Shown here one piece after another: positions 1 through 9,900 of a DNA stretch of 64,000 nt. The position numbers and the translations under genes were made by a program. The notes beneath the pieces were generated by a model. That model had not been told where the DNA came from and made no database searches. It saw only the letters and a list, made by a program, of their open reading frames with translations. Source of the DNA: Luminiphilus sp051201685 (GTDB lineage: Bacteria; Pseudomonadota; Gammaproteobacteria; Pseudomonadales; Halieaceae); assembly GCF_051201685.1 (NCBI RefSeq), contig NZ_CP179213.1, positions 310,001-374,000 of the forward strand. The letters are read 5' to 3'. Every line of letters begins with the position of its first letter. Within the stretch, counting starts at the first letter, position 1.

Positions 1-643
1 GGCCAAATAGCTCTTTGCTGGCAAATTCTCTGAGTGTTATGCCGCTGACCCGCTCGACCACCTGACTGAGCAGAAAATAAGCGATGTTTGAATATTCAAA
101 ACGCTGCATAGGTGCAGCGGCGAGCGGTTGATTTCGGGCGCGCTGATAAAACTCATCAATCGTCCAGTAGTCTTCGTTGCCGAAACGGAAAGCTTTGCCC
201 GGTGCTATTTCATAGGCCCCTGTCATTTCGTAGTCACCCATGCCTGAAAGGTGATGAATCATTTGCCGGATGGTAACTTTGGCGTTGTACTCCTTAAGGT
301 CAGGCAAATATTGATGGATGTCGGCATCTAAGCTTAGGACTCCACGATCTGCCAGAATGGCAACTGCTGTCGCCGTAAATTGCTTGGACACCGATCCGAT
401 GCGAAAAACCGAGTTGCCGCTAATGGGAATGCCATGCTCAAGGTTTGCTGACCCATAGCCTTTGGCATGAATATAAGCACCGTTTTGAATCACGCCAATG
501 GCGCAGCCCGGGACATCAGGAGCATCGTAATCCGCGAAAATGGCATCAATATCTGCTGAGAGGCTTGGAATCTCAGCGCTCCATGTGAGGGCCGCGGAAT
601 TTAGCGCAATCAATAATCCGAGTAGCCGTTTAAGCATCTTCAT
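1..643 (-). CDS. Serine hydrolase, beta-lactamase / class C PBP family (3' part outside window)
   Basis: The reading frame begins at ATG 643 and runs off the left edge, so only about 214 N-terminal residues are visible. An N-terminal hydrophobic segment (MLKRLLGLLIALNSAALTWS) looks like a signal peptide, so the product is probably periplasmic. The catalytic SxxK motif is SVSK at residues 84-87 and the YxN motif is YSN at 184-186, the hallmarks of the beta-lactamase/AmpC/EstB fold. The family hydrolyses esters or amides or acts on peptidoglycan peptides, and the substrate cannot be read from the sequence. A second member of the fold lies at 44001-45269 but is not an obvious close copy. Family assignment is firm; function is open. 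Confidence 0.85.
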   Translation of the reverse strand, partial: MKMLKRLLGLLIALNSAALTWSAEIPSLSADIDAIFADYDAPDVPGCAIGVIQNGAYIHAKGYGSANLEHGIPISGNSVFRIGSVSKQFTATAVAILADRGVLSLDADIHQYLPDLKEYNAKVTIRQMIHHLSGMGDYEMTGAYEIAPGKAFRFGNEDYWTIDEFYQRARNQPLAAAPMQRFEYSNIAYFLLSQVVERVSGITLREFASKELFG

Positions 644-805
644 TCCCAAAGCAGGGTTGTTTGCAAAAAGGACATCCGTCTCTATTGCTTTTCAGAGATT
701 AACTGGACTCCAACGCAATGTGAGTGTTGACCCATAACAGTATGCGCGAGGTAGGGCAGGTGGTGTGGCAGAAAATAATAAAACCTGGTTGGCGTCGCTA
801 AAGAA

Positions 806-825
806 AAGGGGGCTCAGGCCCCCTT
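806..825 (-). terminator. Rho-independent terminator of the small membrane protein gene
   Basis: An 8-bp perfect stem (AAGGGGGC / GCCCCCTT) with a 4-nt loop lies just after the stop at 851. On the minus strand it is followed by a U-rich tract (TTTTCTTT), as expected for an intrinsic terminator. Confidence 0.8.
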
Positions 826-850
826 GAAGAAAACGCCATTCACGCGCTCT

Positions 851-1264
851 TTACGATTTATCCCACCGCGCAAACAAAAATACATAGACGGTTAGGCAAA
901 GGTTAATCGCTATTTGAACCAGTGATAACGCCATCATCCAACCCGGTGGGTCAATCGTCTCACCAATCGGCATATTCCCTGATGTCAGCACTTGTGTTGC
1001 CGACGCAGAGCCCTCTGCAGCCATACCACTTAGCGTGGTTAGCATCATGAAAAATGCATTTTGCGCCGCCATGGTAAAGAACGTCAGCATGATCACGCCG
1101 ATTAATGCAGAGACCATTGCAGCACCACGGATAGCACTGGAAAAGTTTCTGAATAAGTAAGCGACTACGACGACACACAAAGGCATTAACACGCCACATA
1201 AAAACAGCGTAGAGAAAATCGACCGATTCATTCCCATGAGACCGTACAGTTCTATTTCAGACAT
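851..1264 (-). CDS. Small hypothetical membrane protein (137 aa)
   Basis: I do not recognise the family. The protein has about four hydrophobic segments: residues about 15-40, 45-65, 65-85 (rich in Met and Phe) and 110-132. A short polar loop (about 86-105) precedes the last one, and the C-terminus is basic (ARWDKS). It is therefore probably an inner-membrane protein of four transmembrane helices. ATG 1264 is preceded by a GGGGG Shine-Dalgarno-like run 7 nt upstream, and a strong terminator follows the stop, so it looks like a monocistronic real gene. Nothing in the neighbourhood suggests a role. The region from 1265 to about 1540 upstream holds no other gene. Confidence 0.6.
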   Translation of the reverse strand: MSEIELYGLMGMNRSIFSTLFLCGVLMPLCVVVVAYLFRNFSSAIRGAAMVSALIGVIMLTFFTMAAQNAFFMMLTTLSGMAAEGSASATQVLTSGNMPIGETIDPPGWMMALSLVQIAINLCLTVYVFLFARWDKS

Positions 1265-1549
1265 TCTGAACCCCCAGTAATTATTATTAAGTTCTCAAAG
1301 TACCCTATGCCTATGAATTAGCGATTGCAATGTACGGTCTGAGACGCAGCTAACGTTTTCAGGGAAATCCTGAGTTCATTTATGGTGTTATGTTTATTAG
1401 CTTGAAGTGTCGTGCGCTTGGTGGAAAAGACGTTTTTTTATATACAACTTGGCGCTTGATGAAAATCTTACAAACCGACACTTTTATTGTTAATGCTCAC
1501 ACCGGCACTTGGGGTTAAGTTGTTGCCTTGTTATTATCCTTGTCGTTCG

Positions 1550-1701
1550 GACAGGAAGAAGTCGGCTGTATGCCGGTGCCGAAGGAGCAACCGCCCCGGT
1601 AAACTCTCAGGCAAAAGGACCTTCTGAACTTCAAACTCTGGAGAGTGGCGCACCAGCGCACGCCGACGGGATAACGATCTCAGGCAACAGGACAGAGGGG
1701 G
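1550..1701 (+). promoter_or_regulatory. Tandem glycine riboswitch upstream of gcvT
   Basis: Two consecutive aptamers share the conserved glycine-riboswitch core. Aptamer 1 (about 1550-1626) contains CCGAAGGAGCAA and CTCAGGCAAAAGGAC. Aptamer 2 (about 1637-1701) contains CCGACGGGATAACG and CTCAGGCAACAGGACAGAGG. A short linker separates them, as in the cooperative tandem class. Such elements switch on glycine cleavage genes when glycine is high, which fits gcvT starting at 1768. An open frame of 136 codons across this leader is a chance ORF. The sequence from 1265 to 1549 probably holds the promoter, but I could not assign its boxes. Confidence 0.93.
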
Positions 1702-1767
1702 CATCGAACGCCGTGCAGTGGGCAGGCGTTATCGGTGCCGGGTTGACCCCGGCTCACGGGGAGATCC

Positions 1768-2868
1768 ATGAGCAATTTAAAGCAGTTGCCGCTTCACGCT
1801 ATGCACCTAACCGCGGGTGGAAAATTTGCGCCTTTCGCAGGCTACGACATGCCTGTGCAATACACGGCAGGCGTGATGGCCGAACATTTGCATACTCGTT
1901 CGAAGGCAGGTTTGTTTGATGTCAGTCATATGGGTCAGCTTAAACTCCCGCTGTCGGCCATCGATGCTCTAGAGACTTTGTTACCTACAGATATTCATGC
2001 GTTGCCAATTGGACGGCAGAGTTACAGCTTGCTCACCACAGCGTCCGGGGGTGTCTTGGACGATCTTATGATTGCACGGCGTGCGGATGACTTCTTATTG
2101 GTGGTCAACGCTTCTCGACGCGATGCTGACCTTGAGCACCTTAATCGCCATGTTGAGGGCATTGTTCCGGTTAATGATCGAGTGCTGCTCGCGCTACAAG
2201 GACCTTGTGCGGAGGCAGTCATGATGGCCCTTCTGCCTGGCGCTGTACAAATGCGTTTCATGGATGTGGCGGTGATGCAGTGGCAGGCCCATGAAATTTG
2301 GATTTCTCGCTCAGGCTACACCGGAGAGGATGGGTTTGAAATTTCCATACCCTTTAATGCTGCGGAAGGCTTTACTCATGCTCTGCTGCAAAATGAGGAC
2401 GTCGCACTGTGCGGCCTTGGCGCACGTGACAGCTTACGCATGGAGGCAGGTATGCCGCTCTATGGTCACGAGCTGGCTGAAGATATATCGCCTGTTGAGG
2501 CGGGCCTCTCCTGGGCCATTCATCGTTCAAGACGCGCCACGGGAAAATCTCCGGGGGGATTTCTCGGTGCGGATCGCATCTTAGGTGAACTCGATCAGGG
2601 AGCGCCCCGGCGCCATATTGGTCTGTTGCCGCAGGGTCGAGCACCGATCCGCGACGGTGTTTTACTGTACGACGCCCCTGACGGCAGCGAGCCTCTTGGG
2701 GTGATCACCTCTGGGGGGTTCAGCCCATCCAATCGCGCGCCCATTGCCATGGCGCTAATTAAATCCGAAGTAGACCCCTGCGCACCTATTTTTGGTGAGG
2801 TCCGTGGCAAACGGCTCGAAGCAAGACAGGTCGCCCCCTTATTCCACCAGCCCAACTACAAGCGTTAA
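1768..2868 (+). CDS. gcvT: Glycine cleavage system T protein (aminomethyltransferase)
   Basis: The product transfers the methylene group from the aminomethyl-lipoyl arm of H protein to tetrahydrofolate and releases ammonia, in the cytoplasm. At 366 aa it has normal family length. Recognisable signatures are the N-terminal GxKFAPFAGYDMPVQY region, FDVSHMGQ, and the LCGLGARDSLRMEAGMPLYG block near residue 215-235, followed by the C-terminal barrel domain. ATG 1768 has a GGGGAG Shine-Dalgarno and lies just after the glycine riboswitch. gcvP follows after 18 bp, so the two form an operon. gcvH, which usually sits between T and P, is missing here. Confidence 0.97.
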   Translation: MSNLKQLPLHAMHLTAGGKFAPFAGYDMPVQYTAGVMAEHLHTRSKAGLFDVSHMGQLKLPLSAIDALETLLPTDIHALPIGRQSYSLLTTASGGVLDDLMIARRADDFLLVVNASRRDADLEHLNRHVEGIVPVNDRVLLALQGPCAEAVMMALLPGAVQMRFMDVAVMQWQAHEIWISRSGYTGEDGFEISIPFNAAEGFTHALLQNEDVALCGLGARDSLRMEAGMPLYGHELAEDISPVEAGLSWAIHRSRRATGKSPGGFLGADRILGELDQGAPRRHIGLLPQGRAPIRDGVLLYDAPDGSEPLGVITSGGFSPSNRAPIAMALIKSEVDPCAPIFGEVRGKRLEARQVAPLFHQPNYKR

Positions 2869-2886
2869 CACAAGGAATCAACCGCA

Positions 2887-5769
2887 ATGCCTTTTACGCC
2901 CGAAGACTACAACCCCTATGATTTTGCCAACCGGCGACACATTGGTCCCTCTCCCAGTGAGATGGCCGAGATGTTTGAGGTGTTGGGTGTCAGTGATCTT
3001 GATGAGCTGATAGAGCAAACGATTCCCGCCAACTTTCGGCAGGCCCAGCCGCTAAATTTCGAGGAGCCGCTATCAGAGCGTGAATTGATTTTTAAGATGC
3101 GGCAGGTGGCGGCTAAAAATAAGGTCTTTACCACCATGATTGGCCAGGGTTTTTATGGCACCGTCTGCCCACCGGCGATTCAACGTAACATTTTGGAGAA
3201 TCCCGCTTGGTACACGGCCTATACACCTTATCAACCCGAAATTTCTCAAGGCAGATTAGAAGCCCTGCTAAATTTTCAGACGGTCGTATCTGACCTCACG
3301 GGATTGGAAGTCGCCAATGCCTCTCTGCTTGACGAAGCAACCGCGGCGGCGGAAGCGATGGTCATGGCACAGCGGGTAGCCAAGTCTAAAGCTCGTGGCT
3401 TTTTTATTGACGAGAACTGTCACCCGCAAAATATTGCCGTGATGCAAACGCGTGCTGAGCCACTCGATATCGATATCATTATCGGTGCTCCAGAAGAACT
3501 TGATGCCAGCACGGTTTTTGGGGGTATCTTTCAGTATCCGGGCACTTACGGACATATTCGCGATTTCTCTCCACAAGCCGAGCAGTTGCAGGCGGCTAAA
3601 GCGATTACCGTTATTGTCGCCGACCCCCTTGCACTGACCTTGTTAAAAGAGCCCGCTGCCATGGGTGCCGACATTGCCGTGGGGTCTACCCAGCGGTTTG
3701 GTGTGCCCATGGGTTGCGGCGGACCTTCAGCGGCCTATATGGCATGCAAAGCGGCTTACAAGCGCAGCATGCCCGGAAGAATTGTCGGTGTATCAGTCGA
3801 TGCCGAAGGCAACACAGCCTACCGCCTCTCCCTGCAGACTCGCGAGCAGCACATTCGGCGTGAAAAGGCGACCTCTAACGTTTGCACTGCTCAGGCACTG
3901 TTGGCCAATATCGCCAGTTTTTATGCTGTGTTTCACGGTCCAGAAGGACTTAAAGCCATCGCTCAAACCGTGCACTGCAAAACCGTTTGTGTGGCCCGCG
4001 GACTTGAGGCTCATGGTTTTTCTGTAGAGCCCGCGACGTTCTTTGACACGATTACGGTTGAAGTTGGCGCGTTTCAGGGCACGATTATCGATGCTGCCCG
4101 CCGCGAGCGTATCAACCTGCGTAAGGTAGGCGACACGCGTGTGGGCATCTCTCTTGACGAAAGCACGCTGATCCATGTGATCGAGCGTTTGTGGCGCGCG
4201 TTTGGCATTCATGACAGAGACGCCGAACTCACCCGCGATTATCGGTTCGATGATGCACTTATTCGACAGACTCCGTATTTAACGCATCCCATATTCCACT
4301 TAAATCGGGCTGAGACAGAAATGATGCGTTATATGCGACGGTTAGCCGATCGTGACCTCGCCCTAGACAGAGCAATGATCCCGCTCGGCTCCTGCACGAT
4401 GAAACTCAATGCTGCCGCGGAAATGCTGCCCATAACTTGGCCAGAATTTGCCAACATACATCCTTTTGCTCCTGCAGATCAGACCCAAGGTTACGCTGAG
4501 CTCACCCAAGACCTCAGCGCCAAACTGTGCGAGATCACCGGCTACGATGCCATGAGCCTCCAGCCCAACTCAGGTGCTCAAGGCGAATACGCAGGCTTAT
4601 TAACGATTCGGGCCTATCATCGCGCGAGAGGTGAGGCTGAGCGCAATATTTGTTTGATTCCCGTGTCAGCTCACGGCACTAACCCCGCTTCAGCACAGAT
4701 GGTGGGTCTGGACGTTGTTGTTGTCAGGTCTGCTACCAATGGTGATGTTGATGTGGCCGATTTCCGCGCTAAGGCACAGGCGGCTGGCGACCGTCTTGCG
4801 GCCTGCATGATCACCTACCCATCTACTCACGGCGTTTTTGAGGAGACAGTGACAGAGATCTGCGACATCACCCATGAGTACGGCGGGCAGGTTTATATCG
4901 ACGGCGCAAACATGAACGCCATGGTCGGTTTGGTCCGGCCGGGTGATATTGGCGGTGACGTGAGCCACCTAAATTTGCATAAAACCTTTTGTATTCCTCA
5001 TGGAGGCGGGGGTCCCGGTATGGGCCCTATCGGTGTAAAAGCACATTTGGCACCTTATCTTCCCGGCCACTCAGAGACAGACTGCGACGGGGCTGTCAGT
5101 GCTGCACCTCTCGGATCGGCGTCAATACTGCCCATCTCTTGGGCTTACCTATTAATGATGGGCGGGGAGGGGCTTACTCAGGCAACTCGGGTCGCTATTC
5201 TGAACGCCAATTACATTGCCAAACAGCTTGAGGATGGCTTCGACATACTCTTTAAAGGTTCGGGCGGGCGTATTGCCCACGAGTGCATTCTCGATACGCG
5301 CCCTTTCGCGGAGTCCGCAAATGTCACGGTAGACGATATTGCCAAGCGCCTGATTGATAACGGTTTCCACGCACCGACGATGAGTTGGCCAGTGTCAGGG
5401 ACTCTCATGATTGAGCCCACTGAAAGTGAGACTAAGGCTGAACTCGATCGGTTTATTACCGCGATGAAATCGATAAGAGAGGAGATCGCCACAATTGAGC
5501 GGGGTGAAATGGCGATTGACAACAACCCGCTTAAACACGCGCCACACACCGTTAATTCACTCATGGGTGATTGGGACCGTCCCTACAGTAGGGAGGTGGG
5601 TTGTTTTCCGCCGGGAAGTTTTCGCATCGATAAATACTGGTCTCCCGTTAGTCGAGTCGACAACGCCTACGGGGATCGACATTTCATCTGTACCTGTCCG
5701 CCGCTAGAAGATTACGATCAAGACAATGAAGACCACTTAGACCGCAAGGTGGCGTTATCAGCGAAATGA
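2887..5769 (+). CDS. gcvP: Glycine dehydrogenase (decarboxylating), P protein
   Basis: This 960-aa single-chain P protein is the PLP enzyme that decarboxylates glycine and loads the aminomethyl group onto lipoyl-GcvH. The N-terminal half (YTPYQPEISQGRLEAL, SLLDEATAAAEAM) and the C-terminal half (IPLGSCTMKLNAAAEM) are fused, as in gammaproteobacteria. The PLP-binding lysine is in HLNLHKTF, K699, followed by a glycine-rich loop (HGGGGPGMGPIG). ATG 2887 has an AAGGAA Shine-Dalgarno. It is co-transcribed with gcvT under the glycine riboswitch. A H protein and lipoamide dehydrogenase must be supplied from elsewhere. Confidence 0.98.
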   Translation: MPFTPEDYNPYDFANRRHIGPSPSEMAEMFEVLGVSDLDELIEQTIPANFRQAQPLNFEEPLSERELIFKMRQVAAKNKVFTTMIGQGFYGTVCPPAIQRNILENPAWYTAYTPYQPEISQGRLEALLNFQTVVSDLTGLEVANASLLDEATAAAEAMVMAQRVAKSKARGFFIDENCHPQNIAVMQTRAEPLDIDIIIGAPEELDASTVFGGIFQYPGTYGHIRDFSPQAEQLQAAKAITVIVADPLALTLLKEPAAMGADIAVGSTQRFGVPMGCGGPSAAYMACKAAYKRSMPGRIVGVSVDAEGNTAYRLSLQTREQHIRREKATSNVCTAQALLANIASFYAVFHGPEGLKAIAQTVHCKTVCVARGLEAHGFSVEPATFFDTITVEVGAFQGTIIDAARRERINLRKVGDTRVGISLDESTLIHVIERLWRAFGIHDRDAELTRDYRFDDALIRQTPYLTHPIFHLNRAETEMMRYMRRLADRDLALDRAMIPLGSCTMKLNAAAEMLPITWPEFANIHPFAPADQTQGYAELTQDLSAKLCEITGYDAMSLQPNSGAQGEYAGLLTIRAYHRARGEAERNICLIPVSAHGTNPASAQMVGLDVVVVRSATNGDVDVADFRAKAQAAGDRLAACMITYPSTHGVFEETVTEICDITHEYGGQVYIDGANMNAMVGLVRPGDIGGDVSHLNLHKTFCIPHGGGGPGMGPIGVKAHLAPYLPGHSETDCDGAVSAAPLGSASILPISWAYLLMMGGEGLTQATRVAILNANYIAKQLEDGFDILFKGSGGRIAHECILDTRPFAESANVTVDDIAKRLIDNGFHAPTMSWPVSGTLMIEPTESETKAELDRFITAMKSIREEIATIERGEMAIDNNPLKHAPHTVNSLMGDWDRPYSREVGCFPPGSFRIDKYWSPVSRVDNAYGDRHFICTCPPLEDYDQDNEDHLDRKVALSAK

Positions 5770-5925
5770 TTACTGTCGCTTTATTACCTCGCCCTGAGTG
5801 CGTTACCGTTTGAGCGTCAGGGGTCGGCTTAACGCGGCAGTGTTTGACCGTTGTCGTGGCCGTGAATTAGGGGGCAAAAATTGGGGCAGAAAGCGTTGAC
5901 GGTTCACCGGGAGGGTGCAGCATTT

Positions 5926-6720
5926 ATGAAGCGTTGGAGAAGCCATTTGAGCTGTCGCCTGTTGCGAGTGCTGTTGGGTATGGCAGCGCTGGTGTGCTTA
6001 ACAATGGGTCAAATAACTGTGGCCAGCGAAGCCAGTGCCGAACACAGGTCAACAGTGCTAATTACGGGTGCTAACCGTGGGATTGGTTTGGCCTTGGCCA
6101 GGCATTTTCATCGACAGGGTTTTGCGGTGATAGGCACTGCGCGTAAGCCCAAAGAGGCCCTCGAACTCAAAGCCATTGGGGTCGAGGTACACCAGTTAGA
6201 CATCACTGATCCAGCGAGTGTTGACTCTTTAAAGTCCAAACTCGATGGCCGTGAGTTGGATATTTTGCTCAATAACGCCGGAATTGGGGGGCACAGCACT
6301 CCTGAATTGAAGGATCTAAATATTGAAAGGTTGGCAACTACTTTTAATGTAAATGCTCTCGGGGCGCTGAGAGTCATTCAAGCTCTGATGCCCAGCATGA
6401 AAATGGGCTCGCGCAGAGTCGTTGCGAGTATGAGTAGTCGTATGGGGAGCATCCAACAAAATACGGGCGGGGCAATTGGTTATCGTGCCAGCAAGAGTGC
6501 CCTTAATAGCATTAATAAATCTCTGTCGAATGAATTCGCAGAGCAGGGCTTTATATTTGTCGTGTTGCATCCGGGTTGGGTAAGAACCGACATGACGAAT
6601 GACAGAGCCACGTATTCGACGGAGGAAAGTGCTCAGGCGCTTTTTAAAGTGATCACCGGACTGTCGAAGCCAGATAACGGTCAGTTTTATGACTTACATG
6701 GTAAATCGATAGCTTGGTAG
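5926..6720 (+). CDS. Short-chain dehydrogenase/reductase with N-terminal export or anchor segment
   Basis: The SDR fold is clear: cofactor motif TGANRGIG at residues 47-54, NNAG at 116-119 and catalytic YxxxK (Y186, K190) with an upstream Ser near 170. The family oxidises or reduces alcohols/ketones with NAD(P). It is odd in carrying a basic plus hydrophobic N-terminus (RLLRVLLGMAALVCLTMG, residues 11-28) before the Rossmann domain, resembling a signal peptide or membrane anchor. ATG 5926 is preferred over a TTG at 5881 because GGGAGGG lies 9 nt upstream. The gene stands alone after gcvP. Substrate is unknown. Confidence 0.85.
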   Translation: MKRWRSHLSCRLLRVLLGMAALVCLTMGQITVASEASAEHRSTVLITGANRGIGLALARHFHRQGFAVIGTARKPKEALELKAIGVEVHQLDITDPASVDSLKSKLDGRELDILLNNAGIGGHSTPELKDLNIERLATTFNVNALGALRVIQALMPSMKMGSRRVVASMSSRMGSIQQNTGGAIGYRASKSALNSINKSLSNEFAEQGFIFVVLHPGWVRTDMTNDRATYSTEESAQALFKVITGLSKPDNGQFYDLHGKSIAW

Positions 6721-6910
6721 TGCTAAGGAGCCGCTGCTGTCTGACGCTTGGCTGATCCCTGTTGCTGCGGGTTCTGTGATGAATTCTTGAATTGCGGATT
6801 AAGATAAGGGTTCTCATGTTGCTGTATCTAAAGCACGAATAGGCTTTTTGGAGTCGATTGACTGGCTCATGTTAGAGTTTTCTGGGTGACACCATTTTGC
6901 TGGAGACATC

Positions 6911-9900
6911 ATGCTTAAGTCGAAACTGTTAGCCCGCACTACAGCCCTCGCATTGATTTTGTTTTTCTCGGACCTTGGCGTTGCAGAAACGGCGTTATGG
7001 CGAGATCTTCCCCAGAAACAGGTCGCACCTGAGGTGTTAACGCTACAACAGCGCGAGCTAACTGCAGAAGCTCGATATCTAAGGATTGATCGCGACGGTT
7101 TAACTGCCCGAATCAATGCGGGCTTAGCATCTGGGGGCCGTGCATTTTTACTGGAGCTGCCTGTTCCGGATGGGGGGTTCAGAGCATTCGAATTCCAGCG
7201 GGCTGGGACTATGAGCCCTGCTCTGGCACGCAAATTCCCCCATATTCAGGCATTTTCAGGGCGCTCGATTGGTAAAGGCGCGGCAACTGCCCAGATGGAG
7301 CTTACCCCCGCCGGTTTGAGTGTGCAGGTGCTTGATGCCAATGGTCGATGGATGATTGAACCGCCAGATCAATCTGACAGTGCCAAAGTCGTAAGCTATT
7401 TCGCGCGTGATGCCAAGGGACGCGATCAAACGTTTCAGTGCGGTGTCACGAATCACAGTGACCGAGACCATGGGGGTGGCAGCAGGAAATCAGCCCGCGC
7501 AGAATTCGCAGCGCGGTCTTCACGCACCCATCAATCTCGATCGAGAGGTGAGGAATTAAGAACCTACCGATTAGCCGTTGCAACGACGGGTGAATATGGT
7601 GATTACCACGGTGGCACGGTTGAGGGTGCCCTCGCTGCGGTGGTCAAAGTCGTTAATCGTGTTAACGGCATTTTTACTGCCGAGATATCAGTCGCTTTTG
7701 AATTAGTCGAAAACAATGACGCCATCATTTTTACGGATCCCGAAACGGATCCTTTTGAGGGCAACGATGACACTTTTGTACTCATTGACGAATCGCAAGC
7801 GGTGATCGACGAAATTATTGAATCAGAGAATTACGATATCGGTCACACTTTTGGAACTGCCGGGGGAGGGTTAGCCGGAACAGGACCTTGTAACGACGAG
7901 TACAAAGCCAATGGTGTTACCGGTGGCTATGAGGGTGATGCTTTTGCGGTTGATTACGTGGCCCATGAGATGGGTCATCAATTCAGCATGGACCATACCT
8001 TCAACTCTAGCGCTTCTAATTGCGTTGAACAGCGCTCAGGAACTGCGGCCTTCGAACCAGGTTCGGGCACGACGATTATGAGTTACTCGGGGATTTGTTC
8101 TCCCGACAACATTCCCCAACCCGGTCTGGTCGGTAAACCTAACTCTGCTGACCCTATGTTTCATTCCTACAGTTTTGAAGAGGCGGCCGACTACGTAGAG
8201 GGTTATGGGAGCACTTGTGGGGTAGTGAGCGCCACCGGTAATACCAAGCCGACAGTATATGCGGGCGTAAACCATACGGTGCCCGCCAGTACGCCGCTAG
8301 TGATCGAGGGGTCGGGTTCGGACGCCGATGGTGACAACGTTACATTTTCCTGGGAGCAACGAGACCTCGGTCCGGCCGCAGCTTTAGCCGCTCCCGATGA
8401 CGGGGCCATTCCCCTCTTTAGGACCCTTGCTCCCGTGGATACTGCCACGCGGTATCTGCCGCAACTTTCAACGGTGGTTTCGGGGGCGTTCGATGACGCC
8501 GAAAAGCTACCCAGCAAGGCTAGAAGTATGGTTTTAGCACTGACGACTCGGGATGACCTAGGTGGCAGAAATTCTGACTCGACGGAAATCACGGTTGTCG
8601 CTGAGCCACTGACGGCAAAGTCATTTTCGGTGGCGGAACCTGATTTAGGTGGGTCGCTGGGCCGCAGTGGCACGGTCCGATGGAATGTAGGCGACACCGA
8701 CGCGGCGCCTATTTCTGTTCAAAAAGTCGACCTTTACCTATCCACCGATGGTGGCCAGTCTTTTCAAAGCACGCCCTTCGCGACAACGACGAATGACGGA
8801 TACGCGCGGGTGGAATTTCCTTCTGGAGTGAAGACCGATTCGGCCCGCTTAATGGTGCGGGGACGCGATAACATTTTCTACGATGTGTCAGATGCAGATT
8901 TCTCCTTAGATAGCAGTGCTGCTGCTACACCTGAAGTGCCAGCACCTGAAAACGTGTCAATGTCTGCGGCTAGCAATACAGCAATAGACATCGCTTTTTC
9001 TCCCGGGGTCGGTGGCGGCGTAAATTATTACAACGCCGCCTGTGTTGGTGATCCCCAGTCTGCTGCTTTCTCTGGTTCTGCTGTTGCTGGCACCGACTTT
9101 AATTACGAACAATCGACTTCTTCCTCCATACAGGTGGCGGGAGGAGGCTCGGTTTCACCCGAGGGCGTATCGATAACCGTGGATATCACGCATTCCTATC
9201 GGGGCGACGTTATTATCGAGCTGACTTCGCCTTCAGGAATTACAGCGGAGCTGAAGGGACTAGATGGCGCCGACTCTAGTGACGACGTCAATGAGACTTA
9301 TTTTGTAAGTGGCGTGTCGGGTGAGCCCATTGCTGGAGAGTGGCAATTAACCGTGAGCGATGGCTTTGAAGGAGACGACGGTGTTTTTAATGGCTGGAGT
9401 CTTTCTGGCACCGGGTTGACACCCCCCCGCACCGTGGAGGGGTCGGCAGCCCCGGAGGTATCTTTTGACGATACAAGCCCTACTACCTCACAGATTCAGT
9501 TAATCGCTGAGGGTGATGTCTCCCCTGATGAGTTTGAGGTGGAGGTCAATATCACCCATAGCTACCGAAGTGATGTGGTGCTGGAACTCGAGTCTCCAAG
9601 TGGCAAAAGGATCGCCTTAAGACAGCCTGTGGCTGAGGATAATGGCGACAATGTGATTGGCATCTATCCTCGAACGCTCAGGCCCGAGACGCCATTTTCC
9701 GAGCTTTCAGGTGAGTCGTTGTCAGGTTTGTGGTCTTTACATGTTTCCGACCGTTTCCCCAGTGACGAAGGCGTCCTAAACAGTTGGAGTATTGGCCAGC
9801 AGCAATATACCTTTTTTGGAGAGGGAACAAGCTCCCCGGTCCGTGTTAACGCGCTGCCGACTAACAATACCTTCACGTGTCGCATTGCCGGAGTGTACAG

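Noticed and set aside
540..737. 65-codon plus-strand open frame
   Set aside because: It lies mostly on the reverse strand of the well-supported serine hydrolase gene and has no signal of its own.
1509..1919. 136-codon frame over the gcvT leader
   Set aside because: It runs through the riboswitch aptamers and into gcvT in another frame; the RNA explains the conservation.
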